Positions 6,116 to 12,439 of a stretch of 15,761 nt of DNA are shown here, piece by piece. The number at the start of each line of letters is the position of its first letter. Position 1 is the stretch's first letter. Made by a program: the position numbers and the translations under genes. The notes under the pieces were generated by a model, which ran no database searches, had not been told where the DNA came from, and saw only the letters and a program-made list of their open reading frames with translations. The stretch is from Christensenella sp. UBA2853 (GTDB lineage Bacteria > Bacillota > Clostridia > Christensenellales > Aristaeellaceae). The stretch spans positions 115,110-130,870 of the forward strand of contig DEFL01000062.1 in the NCBI GenBank assembly GCA_002350845.1, written 5' to 3'.

Positions 6116-8152
6116 TCATCTCCATTCCTTAGGCAGATCAGGATCATCCACTTCTGTAAATCCGGGCATGGTCATCTGCTCAATCTTTTCCGTCCAGGCA
6201 TGTTGAGGCGGAAGGCCCTTCACATCGGACATCGTGCGGCTGCGCCGATCGAAGTAAAGCTTGATGATTTCATCAACAATGCCCAGATCGCGGTTTTTCA
6301 TGACTTCAATCACCGTGCTGACATCTGGTTCAATCACCAGCTTGGGATAGACCGTCTTGTAGCGCATCATGAAGTCCGCATTGACCCTGTGAACCATCAG
6401 CACGTTGTCCGCTGCGTTGGTAATGTCTGCCGTGCCGCTGATATCGCCTTTCCGGGGAAAGGCTTCGGTCTTGCGTGGATGGCAGATAAAGTGCACGTGG
6501 ACGTTCAGTTCCTTGGCCATGGCAGAAAAGCGCTTGACGATCCTGGTCTGCATGTCGTACTTGTCCATGGATCCGGTGGGAATGTCGAGGGCCATGAGGT
6601 TGTCGATGATGACGACGGACGCTTCGTTTTTCTTTACCCAGTCGTAGATCGTGTTCGTCACGACTTCCCAGTCCGTGCCAAAGTCGTTATCGTAAATAGA
6701 GAGCTTGCCGGTCAGCATGGCATCCAGCTTTTCCTCGATGCCGGGCTTCAGGCAGTAGTGGTTTTGATTCAGCGGATCCTGCATTACGAAGTCCGGGCCG
6801 GCGGCCTGAAGCAGCACCCATTCCCGAACGCGGGAAGCTGTCATTTCACCGGAAAACATGGCTACCTTGAATCCCTCCGTAACCGCTGCCAGCCCGATCT
6901 GACTGACCAGCGTCGATTTGCCTGAAGCATTGCCGCCGCTCCACACAGTCATCTCTCCTTTGTTGAAGCCGCCGATCTTGGCATCCAGCGCCTGAAAACG
7001 GGACCGGATCACAACGATCTTGCTTCGGTCGTAATTGGGGATTTCAGCAAAGTCCAGCATTCTCGGCTGCCCAGTCTTGACTGCGGGGACAGATCCTTCT
7101 GCGCCGCCTGGCTTGGCTCTGGATGGAACACTGGTGCTGACAGCCTGATGCACTGTGTAAGGACTGTTGGCATAGGCAGTCGGATCCACCTTTTCCCGGA
7201 ACTCGTGCCAGTGATAACCGGCGCAGCTGTTGTGAAAGCAGTGGAAGCCATAGCTGCCATTACTGTAGGCAAAGACAGCGGCATCACCATGCTTGTGGGA
7301 ACTATCAAAGGGACATTCCGCAAGCTGGTACTTGGTACCGGTGCTGATTGGAATCTTCTTGATGACCTCAATGTGATGGTCTGAAAGAAACTGATCCAGG
7401 TCGAAGGAAGAAGCTGCGCCGCGCTGCCGTGGATTTTCCTGAGGAGATACCGCCTTCTGTCGTTCTGCGGCAATGTTCCTGATCAGCGTCATCGAAGTAG
7501 CTTCAACCTTTTCCGGCTTCCGGATGATTCCGCTTCTGCGGTGAGGCCTTTCCGGCGTACTCGCACCCTTTGTGGCGATGGTGCCGTAGAGCTTGGTAAT
7601 CCGTGCCGGGTTAAAGACAGCGGTATCGATCTTGACCTGCTCTGTGCTGAACCACATATCGAGGACAGCCAGAAAATCTGCCAGTACCTGTTTTTCTTTC
7701 GGGCTTGCGTGAATATGAAAGAGCAGATGATAACCATTGCCACTGTCAGCAACGATGGGTTCGCTGAAGCCCATGGCCATCAGCTTTTTCATCGTCATGC
7801 CTGCCACCCGGCGGGCAGCTTCCTTTTCTTCTCTGGAAGCGCTGACGCCGCTCGGTCTGACCGGATCCGCGTCAATCAGCAGCCACTGGTAGCCGGCGAT
7901 ATCGCCGTCTGTGGTCGTCTCGTGGGGACGCTCTACCAATCGCTCATGCTGTTCCCGCGCATAGCACGCACTCTTCACGCGGTTCATCGTCTGGTAGAAG
8001 GTGCGGTTCGGATACCGGGAGAGCTCTTTGGCTATGGCCGGACTGTCCGCCCTGAAATACCCGCTGATTACAGGCTTGGGATCAATGCTGCGGATTTCAA
8101 TGATCTCATCCGGCTCATGCAGCAGGCTCAGTCCGCTCAGAATGACGTCCAT
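6116..8152 (-). CDS. Primase-helicase fusion protein (AEP-type primase plus DnaB/RecA-like helicase)
   Basis: A 678-residue replication enzyme with three parts. The N-terminal part (about 1-235) looks like an archaeo-eukaryotic-type primase: QWLLIDADP (DxD at 94-96), VADSGNGYHLLFH (134-146) and KIDTAVFNPARITKLYGT (174-191). A zinc-binding module follows (about 278-312), with Cys280, His286 and the cluster HCFHNSC (304-310). The C-terminal RecA-like motor has Walker A GGNASGKST (406-414), Walker B VVIIDN (513-518), and HVHFICHPRK (552-561) with a following DISGTADI, as in DnaB/Twinkle helicases. GGAGG lies seven bases before the ATG, which overlaps the initiator gene by 16 bases. One protein could thus prime and unwind at the origin proposed at 8458-8652. 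Confidence 0.88.
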   Translation of the reverse strand: MDVILSGLSLLHEPDEIIEIRSIDPKPVISGYFRADSPAIAKELSRYPNRTFYQTMNRVKSACYAREQHERLVERPHETTTDGDIAGYQWLLIDADPVRPSGVSASREEKEAARRVAGMTMKKLMAMGFSEPIVADSGNGYHLLFHIHASPKEKQVLADFLAVLDMWFSTEQVKIDTAVFNPARITKLYGTIATKGASTPERPHRRSGIIRKPEKVEATSMTLIRNIAAERQKAVSPQENPRQRGAASSFDLDQFLSDHHIEVIKKIPISTGTKYQLAECPFDSSHKHGDAAVFAYSNGSYGFHCFHNSCAGYHWHEFREKVDPTAYANSPYTVHQAVSTSVPSRAKPGGAEGSVPAVKTGQPRMLDFAEIPNYDRSKIVVIRSRFQALDAKIGGFNKGEMTVWSGGNASGKSTLVSQIGLAAVTEGFKVAMFSGEMTASRVREWVLLQAAGPDFVMQDPLNQNHYCLKPGIEEKLDAMLTGKLSIYDNDFGTDWEVVTNTIYDWVKKNEASVVIIDNLMALDIPTGSMDKYDMQTRIVKRFSAMAKELNVHVHFICHPRKTEAFPRKGDISGTADITNAADNVLMVHRVNADFMMRYKTVYPKLVIEPDVSTVIEVMKNRDLGIVDEIIKLYFDRRSRTMSDVKGLPPQHAWTEKIEQMTMPGFTEVDDPDLPKEWR

Positions 8153-8973
8153 TCTTCATCCTCCTCAACCGTTTCAGCCTGCTGTACAAAGCTGCGCCAG
8201 GTTTCCTTCTCCAGCCATTTCACAATGCCGGGTATAAACCGGCCGTTTTCCTCACGCCAGGAGTAAGACTGCTTCTCCGCTTCCAATGCGGCCAGAATAG
8301 AATCGATCGTTGCACCTTCATCGAGCGCTTTTGCTACCAGCCGTGCTGCCTCTCTTCGCAGCGTTCTCCGATTGGCCGGGTATGCGATCCACACATCGGT
8401 AAAGCCCTGGGGTTCTGATGCTGATAAAGAAGCTGTACTATTCTTCTTTATAGGGTTAGGCTCCATGGTGGAGCCACCAGCACGCTTACTGGCTTCACCG
8501 TGAGGCCAGTCTGGCTCCACCGTGGAGCCACCTTTCTGAGTGGTGGCTCCATCATGAGGCCAGGTCACTTTTGTTCCTGGCTCCGTTTGTGGCTCCACCA
8601 TGGAGCCGCCTCCAGCCGTCGTGGCCTCGTTTGTGGCTTCACCATGGAGCCACTCTGAACCGGCATCGACGGCATCCGGCCAGTGCACGATATGAACCAG
8701 GGTTCCCATGTGGGAGACATTGCGAACAGTGATCAGACCGGAAGCAACAAGGGCCTGCAGCTTTCGATCCAGCTTGTTCCTCGACCAGATCAGTGCCTCT
8801 GCGGCATGACGCCCGGAAAGCGGCATATCTCCAGGCTGCAAAGAAAGCCCGCGCCATTTGAAAACGTTATGGCTCGCACGAAAAAGGCAATAGAGGTACA
8901 GCTTGACTGCGCCATCGTCCTGCCAGATCTGAGCGTCTACTGCCTGTGAGATCAATTCAGCTAACTGCTTCAT
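8137..8973 (-). CDS. Replication initiator / phage-type replisome organiser
   Basis: Residues about 15-100 look like a winged-helix DNA-binding domain (KLYLYCLFRAS, LSGRHAAEAL, SRNKLDRKLQALVASGLITVRN). Residues about 105-190 are a low-complexity linker. Residues 191-262 (FTDVWIAYPANRRTLRREAARL, YSWREENGRFIPGIVKWLEKETW) match the conserved C-terminal block of phage and plasmid replication proteins, which recruits helicase. I start at the ATG at 8973, whose ATGA overlaps the stop of a 26-codon frame with a good ribosome site; a GTG at 9024 is in frame but has none. It overlaps the primase-helicase start by 16 bases. The linker is encoded by a palindromic repeat array, the likely origin bound by this protein (inference). 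Confidence 0.82.
   Translation of the reverse strand: MKQLAELISQAVDAQIWQDDGAVKLYLYCLFRASHNVFKWRGLSLQPGDMPLSGRHAAEALIWSRNKLDRKLQALVASGLITVRNVSHMGTLVHIVHWPDAVDAGSEWLHGEATNEATTAGGGSMVEPQTEPGTKVTWPHDGATTQKGGSTVEPDWPHGEASKRAGGSTMEPNPIKKNSTASLSASEPQGFTDVWIAYPANRRTLRREAARLVAKALDEGATIDSILAALEAEKQSYSWREENGRFIPGIVKWLEKETWRSFVQQAETVEEDEEWTSF
8458..8652. repeat. Six-copy 19-bp palindromic repeat array, candidate replication origin
   Basis: Copies lie at 8458-8476, 8490-8508, 8512-8530, 8544-8562, 8590-8608 and 8634-8652. The consensus is TGGCTCCACCATGGAGCCA, two arms of 7-8 bp around a 3-bp centre, and half-sites occur at 8578-8584 and 8622-8628. Starts are spaced 32, 22, 32, 46 and 44 bp. At a higher level there are two 54-bp units (8458 and 8512) and two 44-bp units (8578 and 8622). 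Because 44, 32 and 22 are not multiples of three, the copies alternate between two reading frames of the initiator gene: W-L/P-H-x-x-A (8634, 8544, 8490) and G-S-x-x-E-P (8590, 8512, 8458). Conservation is therefore at the DNA level, as in iterons inside initiator genes of phages and plasmids. Binding by the initiator is inferred. Confidence 0.85.
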
Positions 8974-9050
8974 GCCGGGAAACACGATCCTTTCTTCTCC
9001 CGCGGATGTACTGACGTGAAACACGCCAGCACATCTGCGGGGTAGTGCAT
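8970..9050 (-). CDS. Possible 26-residue coupling peptide before the initiator gene
   Basis: The ATG at 9050 directly follows the stop of the zinc-knuckle gene and has AGGA seven bases upstream. The frame (MHYPADVLACF...KKGSCFPA) ends in a TGA that overlaps the initiator ATG as ATGA. It has a better ribosome site than the initiator itself, so it may serve to feed ribosomes to the initiator start. The peptide has no recognisable domain. Confidence 0.35.
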   Translation of the reverse strand: MHYPADVLACFTSVHPREKKGSCFPA

Positions 9051-9542
9051 TTATCTTTCCTGCCGGTTCCGACGGATGGTCAGGTGTACATGTACCTGGA
9101 TCCAGAGATCTGCTTCAAGCGGAAGCTCGCCATCGCCGCATTCTTCTGCATCAGGGCCTTCATCTGAAGGCGGGCACATGCTGCCGAACCCTTCGCATTC
9201 ATCGTCTGCTGTTTCATCCGAATCTGATTCCTCTTCATAGCGGTCATCCTGCTGATCCTCCATTTCATTCATCGTGCGGGTATTGAAGGGAAACATTGTG
9301 CTGCCGGGAAAGAGATTGCTGAGTTTCTGTCCGTCCGGGATGCTGCTCTCCGCCTCAGCCAATAACCGGCGGCAGAGCGGACACACATAGCTGCCTGATT
9401 CCAGCTCGGCGTGGTTCGTCAGCACTTCAATGGGCGTGAGACGGACTTTTTCGTCGCAGAGCCTGCATTTGGCAGTTGGCACAACCGGCGGATATCCTTG
9501 AACCAGGTGTGCCTTGGGATAGCCAGTGTTGAAGATGTACAT
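9051..9542 (-). CDS. Zinc-knuckle protein with acidic tail
   Basis: A 163-residue protein. Cys26-x2-Cys29 and Cys54-x2-Cys57 (CRLC and CPLC) form a probable four-cysteine zinc site at the N-terminus, like treble-clef or rubredoxin-type knuckles. Residues about 95-150 are very acidic (EDQQDD, EEESDSDETADDECE), and the tail is basic (IRRNRQER). An acidic segment could mimic DNA or contact a basic partner. The ATG at 9542 follows GAGAGG by eight bases. It sits between the sigma-4-like regulator and the initiator, so a regulatory or replication-accessory role is likely; I do not recognise a named family. Confidence 0.72.
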   Translation of the reverse strand: MYIFNTGYPKAHLVQGYPPVVPTAKCRLCDEKVRLTPIEVLTNHAELESGSYVCPLCRRLLAEAESSIPDGQKLSNLFPGSTMFPFNTRTMNEMEDQQDDRYEEESDSDETADDECEGFGSMCPPSDEGPDAEECGDGELPLEADLWIQVHVHLTIRRNRQER

Positions 9543-9617
9543 ATGAGCTACCTCTCTTTCTGACGGGTTCTGCCCGCCAGCCCTCTATGTAAAAATCGGG
9601 GCAAAGTGACACCGGTA

Positions 9618-10100
9618 TCAGAAAAAAATTTTTGCATTCTTCCGAAAGTAGTCGCGCAGGATGATCATTTTCCGGTCGATGACCTGATGCGCGATCCCCA
9701 GCCGCTTACTGATTTCCCGATGAGAACAGTTTTCTTCACAACGCATCCGGAGGATTGATGCTCCATACTGAACAACCTGATCCGCCGCCTCATAGATTTG
9801 CTCCATCGTGATTGCAGAAAGAACCTCGGCTTCCACATCGGTATCAGAAGCCATTGCCATGCTGTATTCCATGTCAAAATCCTGATCTGTCCAGAATCGC
9901 CCTTTTATGTGCCAGCAGCAGTTCTGGCAGTCACCCCGGCAGGCTTGGTAGTTTTCCTGTGTGCACCTGAATTCGCTGCGTTCAAGATAGCGAATATGGT
10001 TGTTCTCTTCACGAATCATCTGATACACCTCATGCGAAACCATGACTTTCTCACCATTGACGGTCAGGTAATTGGAAATGCTTTTCTTGTTGCTTTCCAT
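9618..10100 (-). CDS. Cys-rich sigma-region-4-like regulator, first gene of the replication operon
   Basis: A 160-residue protein. The middle has a cysteine cluster (Cys46, 54, 58, 61, 62) that may bind metal, and the C-terminus (about 121-152: CEENCSHREISKRLGIAHQVIDRKMIILRDYF) is a helix-turn-helix like sigma-70 region 4. Such proteins act as element-encoded activators or repressors. The ATG at 10100 is nine bases after AAGGAGG; an in-frame GTG at 10163 has no ribosome site and would read through a hairpin. As the first gene after the control region at 10101-10662 it may regulate its own operon, and the hairpin over its ribosome site could control its translation. Confidence 0.8.
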   Translation of the reverse strand: MESNKKSISNYLTVNGEKVMVSHEVYQMIREENNHIRYLERSEFRCTQENYQACRGDCQNCCWHIKGRFWTDQDFDMEYSMAMASDTDVEAEVLSAITMEQIYEAADQVVQYGASILRMRCEENCSHREISKRLGIAHQVIDRKMIILRDYFRKNAKIFF

Positions 10101-10107
10101 GATGAAA

Positions 10108-10204
10108 GCCCTCCTTTCGGTCGTTGCCGAATGGAGGGCTCCCAGGGAATAAGCTGCCAGCACAAAGCTACACAGCCGATTGAAGAGTTGTCTCCATTCG
10201 GCTG
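10108..10204 (-). promoter_or_regulatory. Candidate RNA switch in the leader of the replication operon
   Basis: Three pairings compete in the minus-strand leader. (1) 10108-10120 with 10127-10139: 13 bp with one mismatch and a 6-base loop, hiding the AAGGAGGG ribosome site of the 9618-10100 gene. (2) 10126-10136 with 10192-10202: a perfect 11-bp pairing that would open pairing 1. (3) 10173-10179 with 10198-10204: a perfect 7-bp hairpin that would block pairing 2. The layout fits translational control; the signal that switches it is unknown. Confidence 0.5.
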
Positions 10205-10346
10205 CAGCTGCACTTCCAATGCTGGCTGCATTTGTATTCAGTTCAGGTCTGCTTTGTGTGGAAGCGGTACTGATCAGGCACCATCACGCTGCATTCCTAC
10301 GGCCGGATTTTCCGTCCGTGGTGACAGCTTAGCACATGACCTCCAA

Positions 10347-10482
10347 AAAAGTTTTCACGTTTTGAAAACCTCGGAAAGTCTTGCGGCATAAGGTTTTACG
10401 GCCATTTTTCATGGTTTCTGAAAATGGCAAAATGACGGTTTTACTGGGTTTTCCGGGCCAAAAGTTTTCACGAAATGAAATT
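10347..10482. repeat. Cluster of TTTTCA...TGAAAA inverted repeats, candidate operators or partition site
   Basis: GTTTTCA-N5-TGAAAAC is perfect at 10351-10369. A related GTTTTCA-N5-TGAAATT lies at 10464-10482; both sit in the direct repeat AAAAGTTTTCACG. A third, GCCATTTTTCA with TGAAAATGGC, spans 10401-10428 (one bulged T). GGTTTTAC also recurs at 10392 and 10437. The core GTTTTCACG resembles part of parS-type sites, so ParB binding, repressor binding or an origin of transfer are all possible. Confidence 0.55.
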
Positions 10483-10526
10483 ATTTTTTTTCGTATACCG
10501 AAAACGACATGCCGCAGCGGAGCCAA

Positions 10527-10573
10527 AACAAAAAAGCCCTATGCAGCGAATCATGTGACTTCTGCATAGGGCT
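10527..10573 (-). terminator. Leftward intrinsic terminator with no gene upstream
   Basis: AGCCCTATGCAG (10535-10546) and CTGCATAGGGCT (10562-10573) pair perfectly over 12 bp around a 15-base loop. On the minus strand the hairpin is followed by TTTTTTGTTTT. No minus-strand gene lies to its right in this window. Confidence 0.65.
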
Positions 10574-10597
10574 AAGCCTTACAAGGCTTTATTTTTA
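10574..10597 (+). terminator. Rightward intrinsic terminator
   Basis: AAGCCT and AGGCTT form a 6-bp stem with a TACA loop, followed by TATTTTT on the plus strand. It abuts the leftward terminator and lies just before the promoter of the 10663 gene, so it may insulate the cargo genes from leftover transcription. Confidence 0.45.
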
Positions 10598-10626
10598 TGG
10601 CTTTGCGCCAATTCCTGTGGTATACT
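10598..10626 (+). promoter_or_regulatory. Promoter of the tail-anchored repeat protein gene
   Basis: The extended -10 TG-G-TATACT is at 10618-10626. A poor -35 (TGGCTT, 10598-10603) lies 17 bases upstream. The start site would be near 10633, giving a short leader before GGGAGG at 10649-10654. Confidence 0.55.
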
Positions 10627-10662
10627 GAAGGCGGAAAACAACTTGTATGGGAGGTGGTTCTG

Positions 10663-11082
10663 CTGGCGAAGAAGACGATCCACTCGCAAAAGACTGCCTT
10701 TGGTACGACAATCCATACGGACGAGAGCAATCGGATTGTCGGAACATCCAGCAAAGGCCTGTTTGGTGAGGAAGTCTTTCTCGACTCCAACGGCAGATTT
10801 GCCGGAACGAAGCGCAAAGGCATCCTGGGCGAGGAACACTATTTTGACAAAGACGGGCATCTTGTCGCGACTACCCGTGACGGCGTTCTCGGAACCAAGA
10901 TTACTGTCGATCAGAATGGGCACTACATGGGGACGAGTTATAAGGGTCTTGGATCAGATCAGATCACTATCCTCGATGGAGAAACGGATGATACGCCGGA
11001 GCAGCATTCTGGCGCTGCTATTGGTTTACTCTTCTTTGTCATCTGCATTGTCGTCGCTATTCTGATGTTTGTTTTCCGTTGA
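10663..11082 (+). CDS. Tail-anchored protein with four 21-residue repeats
   Basis: Four tandem units of 21 residues (about 10-30, 31-51, 52-72, 73-93), plus the start of a fifth, share the pattern KG-L-x-G-x-x-x-x-x-D-x-x-G-x-x-x-G-T-S/K. This should build a small beta-rich repeat domain, loosely like WG or MORN-type repeats, but I do not recognise the family. A polar linker follows, then one membrane segment (about 118-138, AAIGLLFFVICIVVAILMF) at the very C-terminus, so the repeats probably face the cytoplasm. The best-spaced start is a CTG at 10663, eight bases after GGGAGG; a GTG at 10654 touches that site. CTG starts are rare, so the start is uncertain. It has its own promoter. Function unknown. 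Confidence 0.75.
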   Translation: MAKKTIHSQKTAFGTTIHTDESNRIVGTSSKGLFGEEVFLDSNGRFAGTKRKGILGEEHYFDKDGHLVATTRDGVLGTKITVDQNGHYMGTSYKGLGSDQITILDGETDDTPEQHSGAAIGLLFFVICIVVAILMFVFR

Positions 11083-11156
11083 TACAAAACGATCTCTATC
11101 CGTGTTGAAAGAATTCACTGCATGGGTGCGATCAAGGCAACAGAAGTGGAATGGTC

Positions 11157-11348
11157 ATGAATAAAGATTTTGCAGATTTAGACAGGGCAGACTGGGCCTC
11201 TCTCAGTCATGAGGAGAAGAACCAACGCCTGTTTCTCCGGCAGAAGGAACTGCTCGATATGTTTCTGGAGCGCGGTGCTATATCACAAGCGCAGCATGAT
11301 AAAAGCCTCCATGATCTGATCGAGAAAATGGGCAAGCAAGAGAATTGA
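11157..11348 (+). CDS. Small SHOCT-like hypothetical protein
   Basis: A 63-residue protein, highly charged and helical. The C-terminal part (LFLRQKELLDMFLERGAISQAQHDKSLHDLIEKMG) has the look of SHOCT-type short oligomerisation motifs, which usually end larger proteins. An ATG at 11151 is two codons upstream and in frame; neither start has a strong ribosome site (AGTGGA precedes the one at 11157 by about six bases). It is eight bases from the next gene, with which it forms a pair. Confidence 0.68.
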   Translation: MNKDFADLDRADWASLSHEEKNQRLFLRQKELLDMFLERGAISQAQHDKSLHDLIEKMGKQEN

Positions 11349-11356
11349 GGTACAGT

Positions 11357-11791
11357 ATGGCAGATATCATCAGAATCATTATTAAGGGCGAGTCCGGCTA
11401 TGGGCCCGTAGATGAAGCTTTCACGGATAAAGTGACTATCGATCACGACTCCATCAGATATGAGTATAAGCCCGTGGTGGAAAGTAAAATCAATGTACCG
11501 AGAAAATGGTCGTATAAAACAAGCAGTCCAATCTTTCAGAAACGGTTTAAAGAAGTAGCAGACTCAGTTGAAACCATCCTCCACTGGGAGGAAAAACCGT
11601 TCGTGACTGACATCGGCGTCACCACATTCGCGTTCACATACGCGGATAAGACCAAGGCCACGAGAGATTTCATTCTTCCTGGAGATGATTTCAAGGAGTG
11701 CTTCGCCATGATTAAGCAAATGGTACCAGCATGTGAATACGTGCCGGCTGTGCTTCTCACATCTGATGATTATTCTGATGACGATCAATAA
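11357..11791 (+). CDS. Conserved hypothetical protein paired with the SHOCT-like gene
   Basis: A 144-residue soluble protein, starting MADIIRIIIKGESGYGPVDEAF and containing TDKVTIDHDSIRYEYKP and KRKFSYKT-like text (here RKWSYKTSSPIF). The pattern of alternating short strands and one helix (ECFAMIKQMVPACEYVPAVLL) suggests a small alpha-beta fold; no catalytic motif is evident. The ATG at 11357 follows GAGG by six bases and lies eight bases after the upstream stop, so the two genes are co-transcribed. A TTG at 11345 is in frame but lacks a site. Function unknown. Confidence 0.75.
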   Translation: MADIIRIIIKGESGYGPVDEAFTDKVTIDHDSIRYEYKPVVESKINVPRKWSYKTSSPIFQKRFKEVADSVETILHWEEKPFVTDIGVTTFAFTYADKTKATRDFILPGDDFKECFAMIKQMVPACEYVPAVLLTSDDYSDDDQ

Positions 11792-11818
11792 ACCCGGAAG
11801 ATGATCGTCCAAGCGGTA

Positions 11819-11848
11819 ACCTTTTGAAATATCTAACCATTAAAAGGT
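11819..11848. repeat. Inverted repeat just before the Nudix gene
   Basis: ACCTTTT (11819-11825) and AAAAGGT (11842-11848) form 7-bp arms with a 16-base gap, immediately before the AGGAGG of the Nudix gene. It could be an operator or a weak RNA stem; its CTTTTGAAAT is shared with the repeats at 13276 and 15709. Confidence 0.35.
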
Positions 11849-11860
11849 AGGAGGGATTCC

Positions 11861-12370
11861 ATGGATCAATGGCTGGAAACCAAACAGCTCCCGGTGCATT
11901 TTGTGTCGGCGGCGGGAGTGGTGTATAAATCCGGCAAGGTTTTACTGATCCGGTCTGAAAGAAGGGGATGGGAGTTCCCCGGAGGGATCGTGGAACAGGG
12001 CGAAGCACTCCTGGACGGCCTGAGGCGCGAGATTTTCGAGGAAAGCGGAATCTCTGTTGAACCGGAAGCTGTTACCGGAATCTATCAGAACCTGGCCTGC
12101 AAAAAGGGATTCGGTCCGTTGGAGGGCATGACGCTGCCCACTACCGTAAATATTGTTTTCAGGTGCAGTTATGTCAGCGGAAAGGAATTCGTATCGGATG
12201 GATTCCAGGATGTCGGATGGTTTAAACCGGAAGAAGCCTTGCAACTTATCCGGCATCCCTATATGAAAAAAGCTTTTGAGGATGCCAACGGGTACAACGG
12301 AAAACCGCATTTTGCCACTTTCAGGAAAGCGGATCGTGACATTGAATTCGTAAGCGACTGCATCATCTGA
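11861..12370 (+). CDS. Nudix hydrolase
   Basis: Hydrolyses a nucleoside diphosphate linked to another group, using a divalent metal. The 169-residue protein has a complete Nudix box, G-x5-E-x7-REIFEESGI, at residues 42-64 (G42, E48, R56, E57, E60, E61, G63), preceded by the usual strand and WEFPGG. The substrate cannot be read from the sequence; oxidised nucleotides, nucleotide sugars or cofactors are all possible. The ATG follows AGGAGG by six bases. It is followed after 69 bases by a nucleoside phosphorylase family gene, so nucleotide metabolism or nucleoside detoxification is a fair contextual guess. Confidence 0.9.
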   Translation: MDQWLETKQLPVHFVSAAGVVYKSGKVLLIRSERRGWEFPGGIVEQGEALLDGLRREIFEESGISVEPEAVTGIYQNLACKKGFGPLEGMTLPTTVNIVFRCSYVSGKEFVSDGFQDVGWFKPEEALQLIRHPYMKKAFEDANGYNGKPHFATFRKADRDIEFVSDCII

Positions 12371-12439
12371 CAGAAAAATGTTTGTTGGGGTAATTTTTGA
12401 GTTAATCAGCTGTCGATAGACGAATCTACGGAGGCTCGG

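Larger units (their letters stand above)
10101..10662. other. Gene-free divergent control region
   Basis: A 562-base stretch between the leftward replication operon and the rightward cargo genes. From left to right it holds alternative RNA hairpins (10108-10204), a plain stretch (10205-10340), AT-rich inverted repeats (10347-10482), two terminators facing opposite ways (10527-10597) and a rightward promoter (10598-10626). The leftward promoter is not certain; TG-C-TAAGCT on the minus strand at about 10327-10335 is a weak extended -10 candidate. I see no tRNA or convincing protein gene here. Confidence 0.7.

Noticed and set aside
8458..8652. CRISPR-like array
   Set aside because: The units are short palindromes with spacing that varies from 3 to 27 bases, inside a coding region and with related spacers, so this is not a CRISPR array.
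9011..9022. A parS-like half-site (ACGTGAAACA)
   Set aside because: Only one half matches the classical ParB site and the other arm does not pair, so it is probably chance within coding sequence.
9562..9578. Small hairpin (GGCGGG-CAGAA-CCCGTC on the minus strand) between the sigma-4-like and zinc-knuckle genes
   Set aside because: No T-run follows it, so it is not a convincing terminator, and nothing else supports a function.
10329..10526. A 65-codon minus-strand open frame across the inverted-repeat region
   Set aside because: It covers the repeats end to end, has no ribosome site at its start, and its peptide follows the DNA repeats with no domain-like pattern. I treat it as noncoding.
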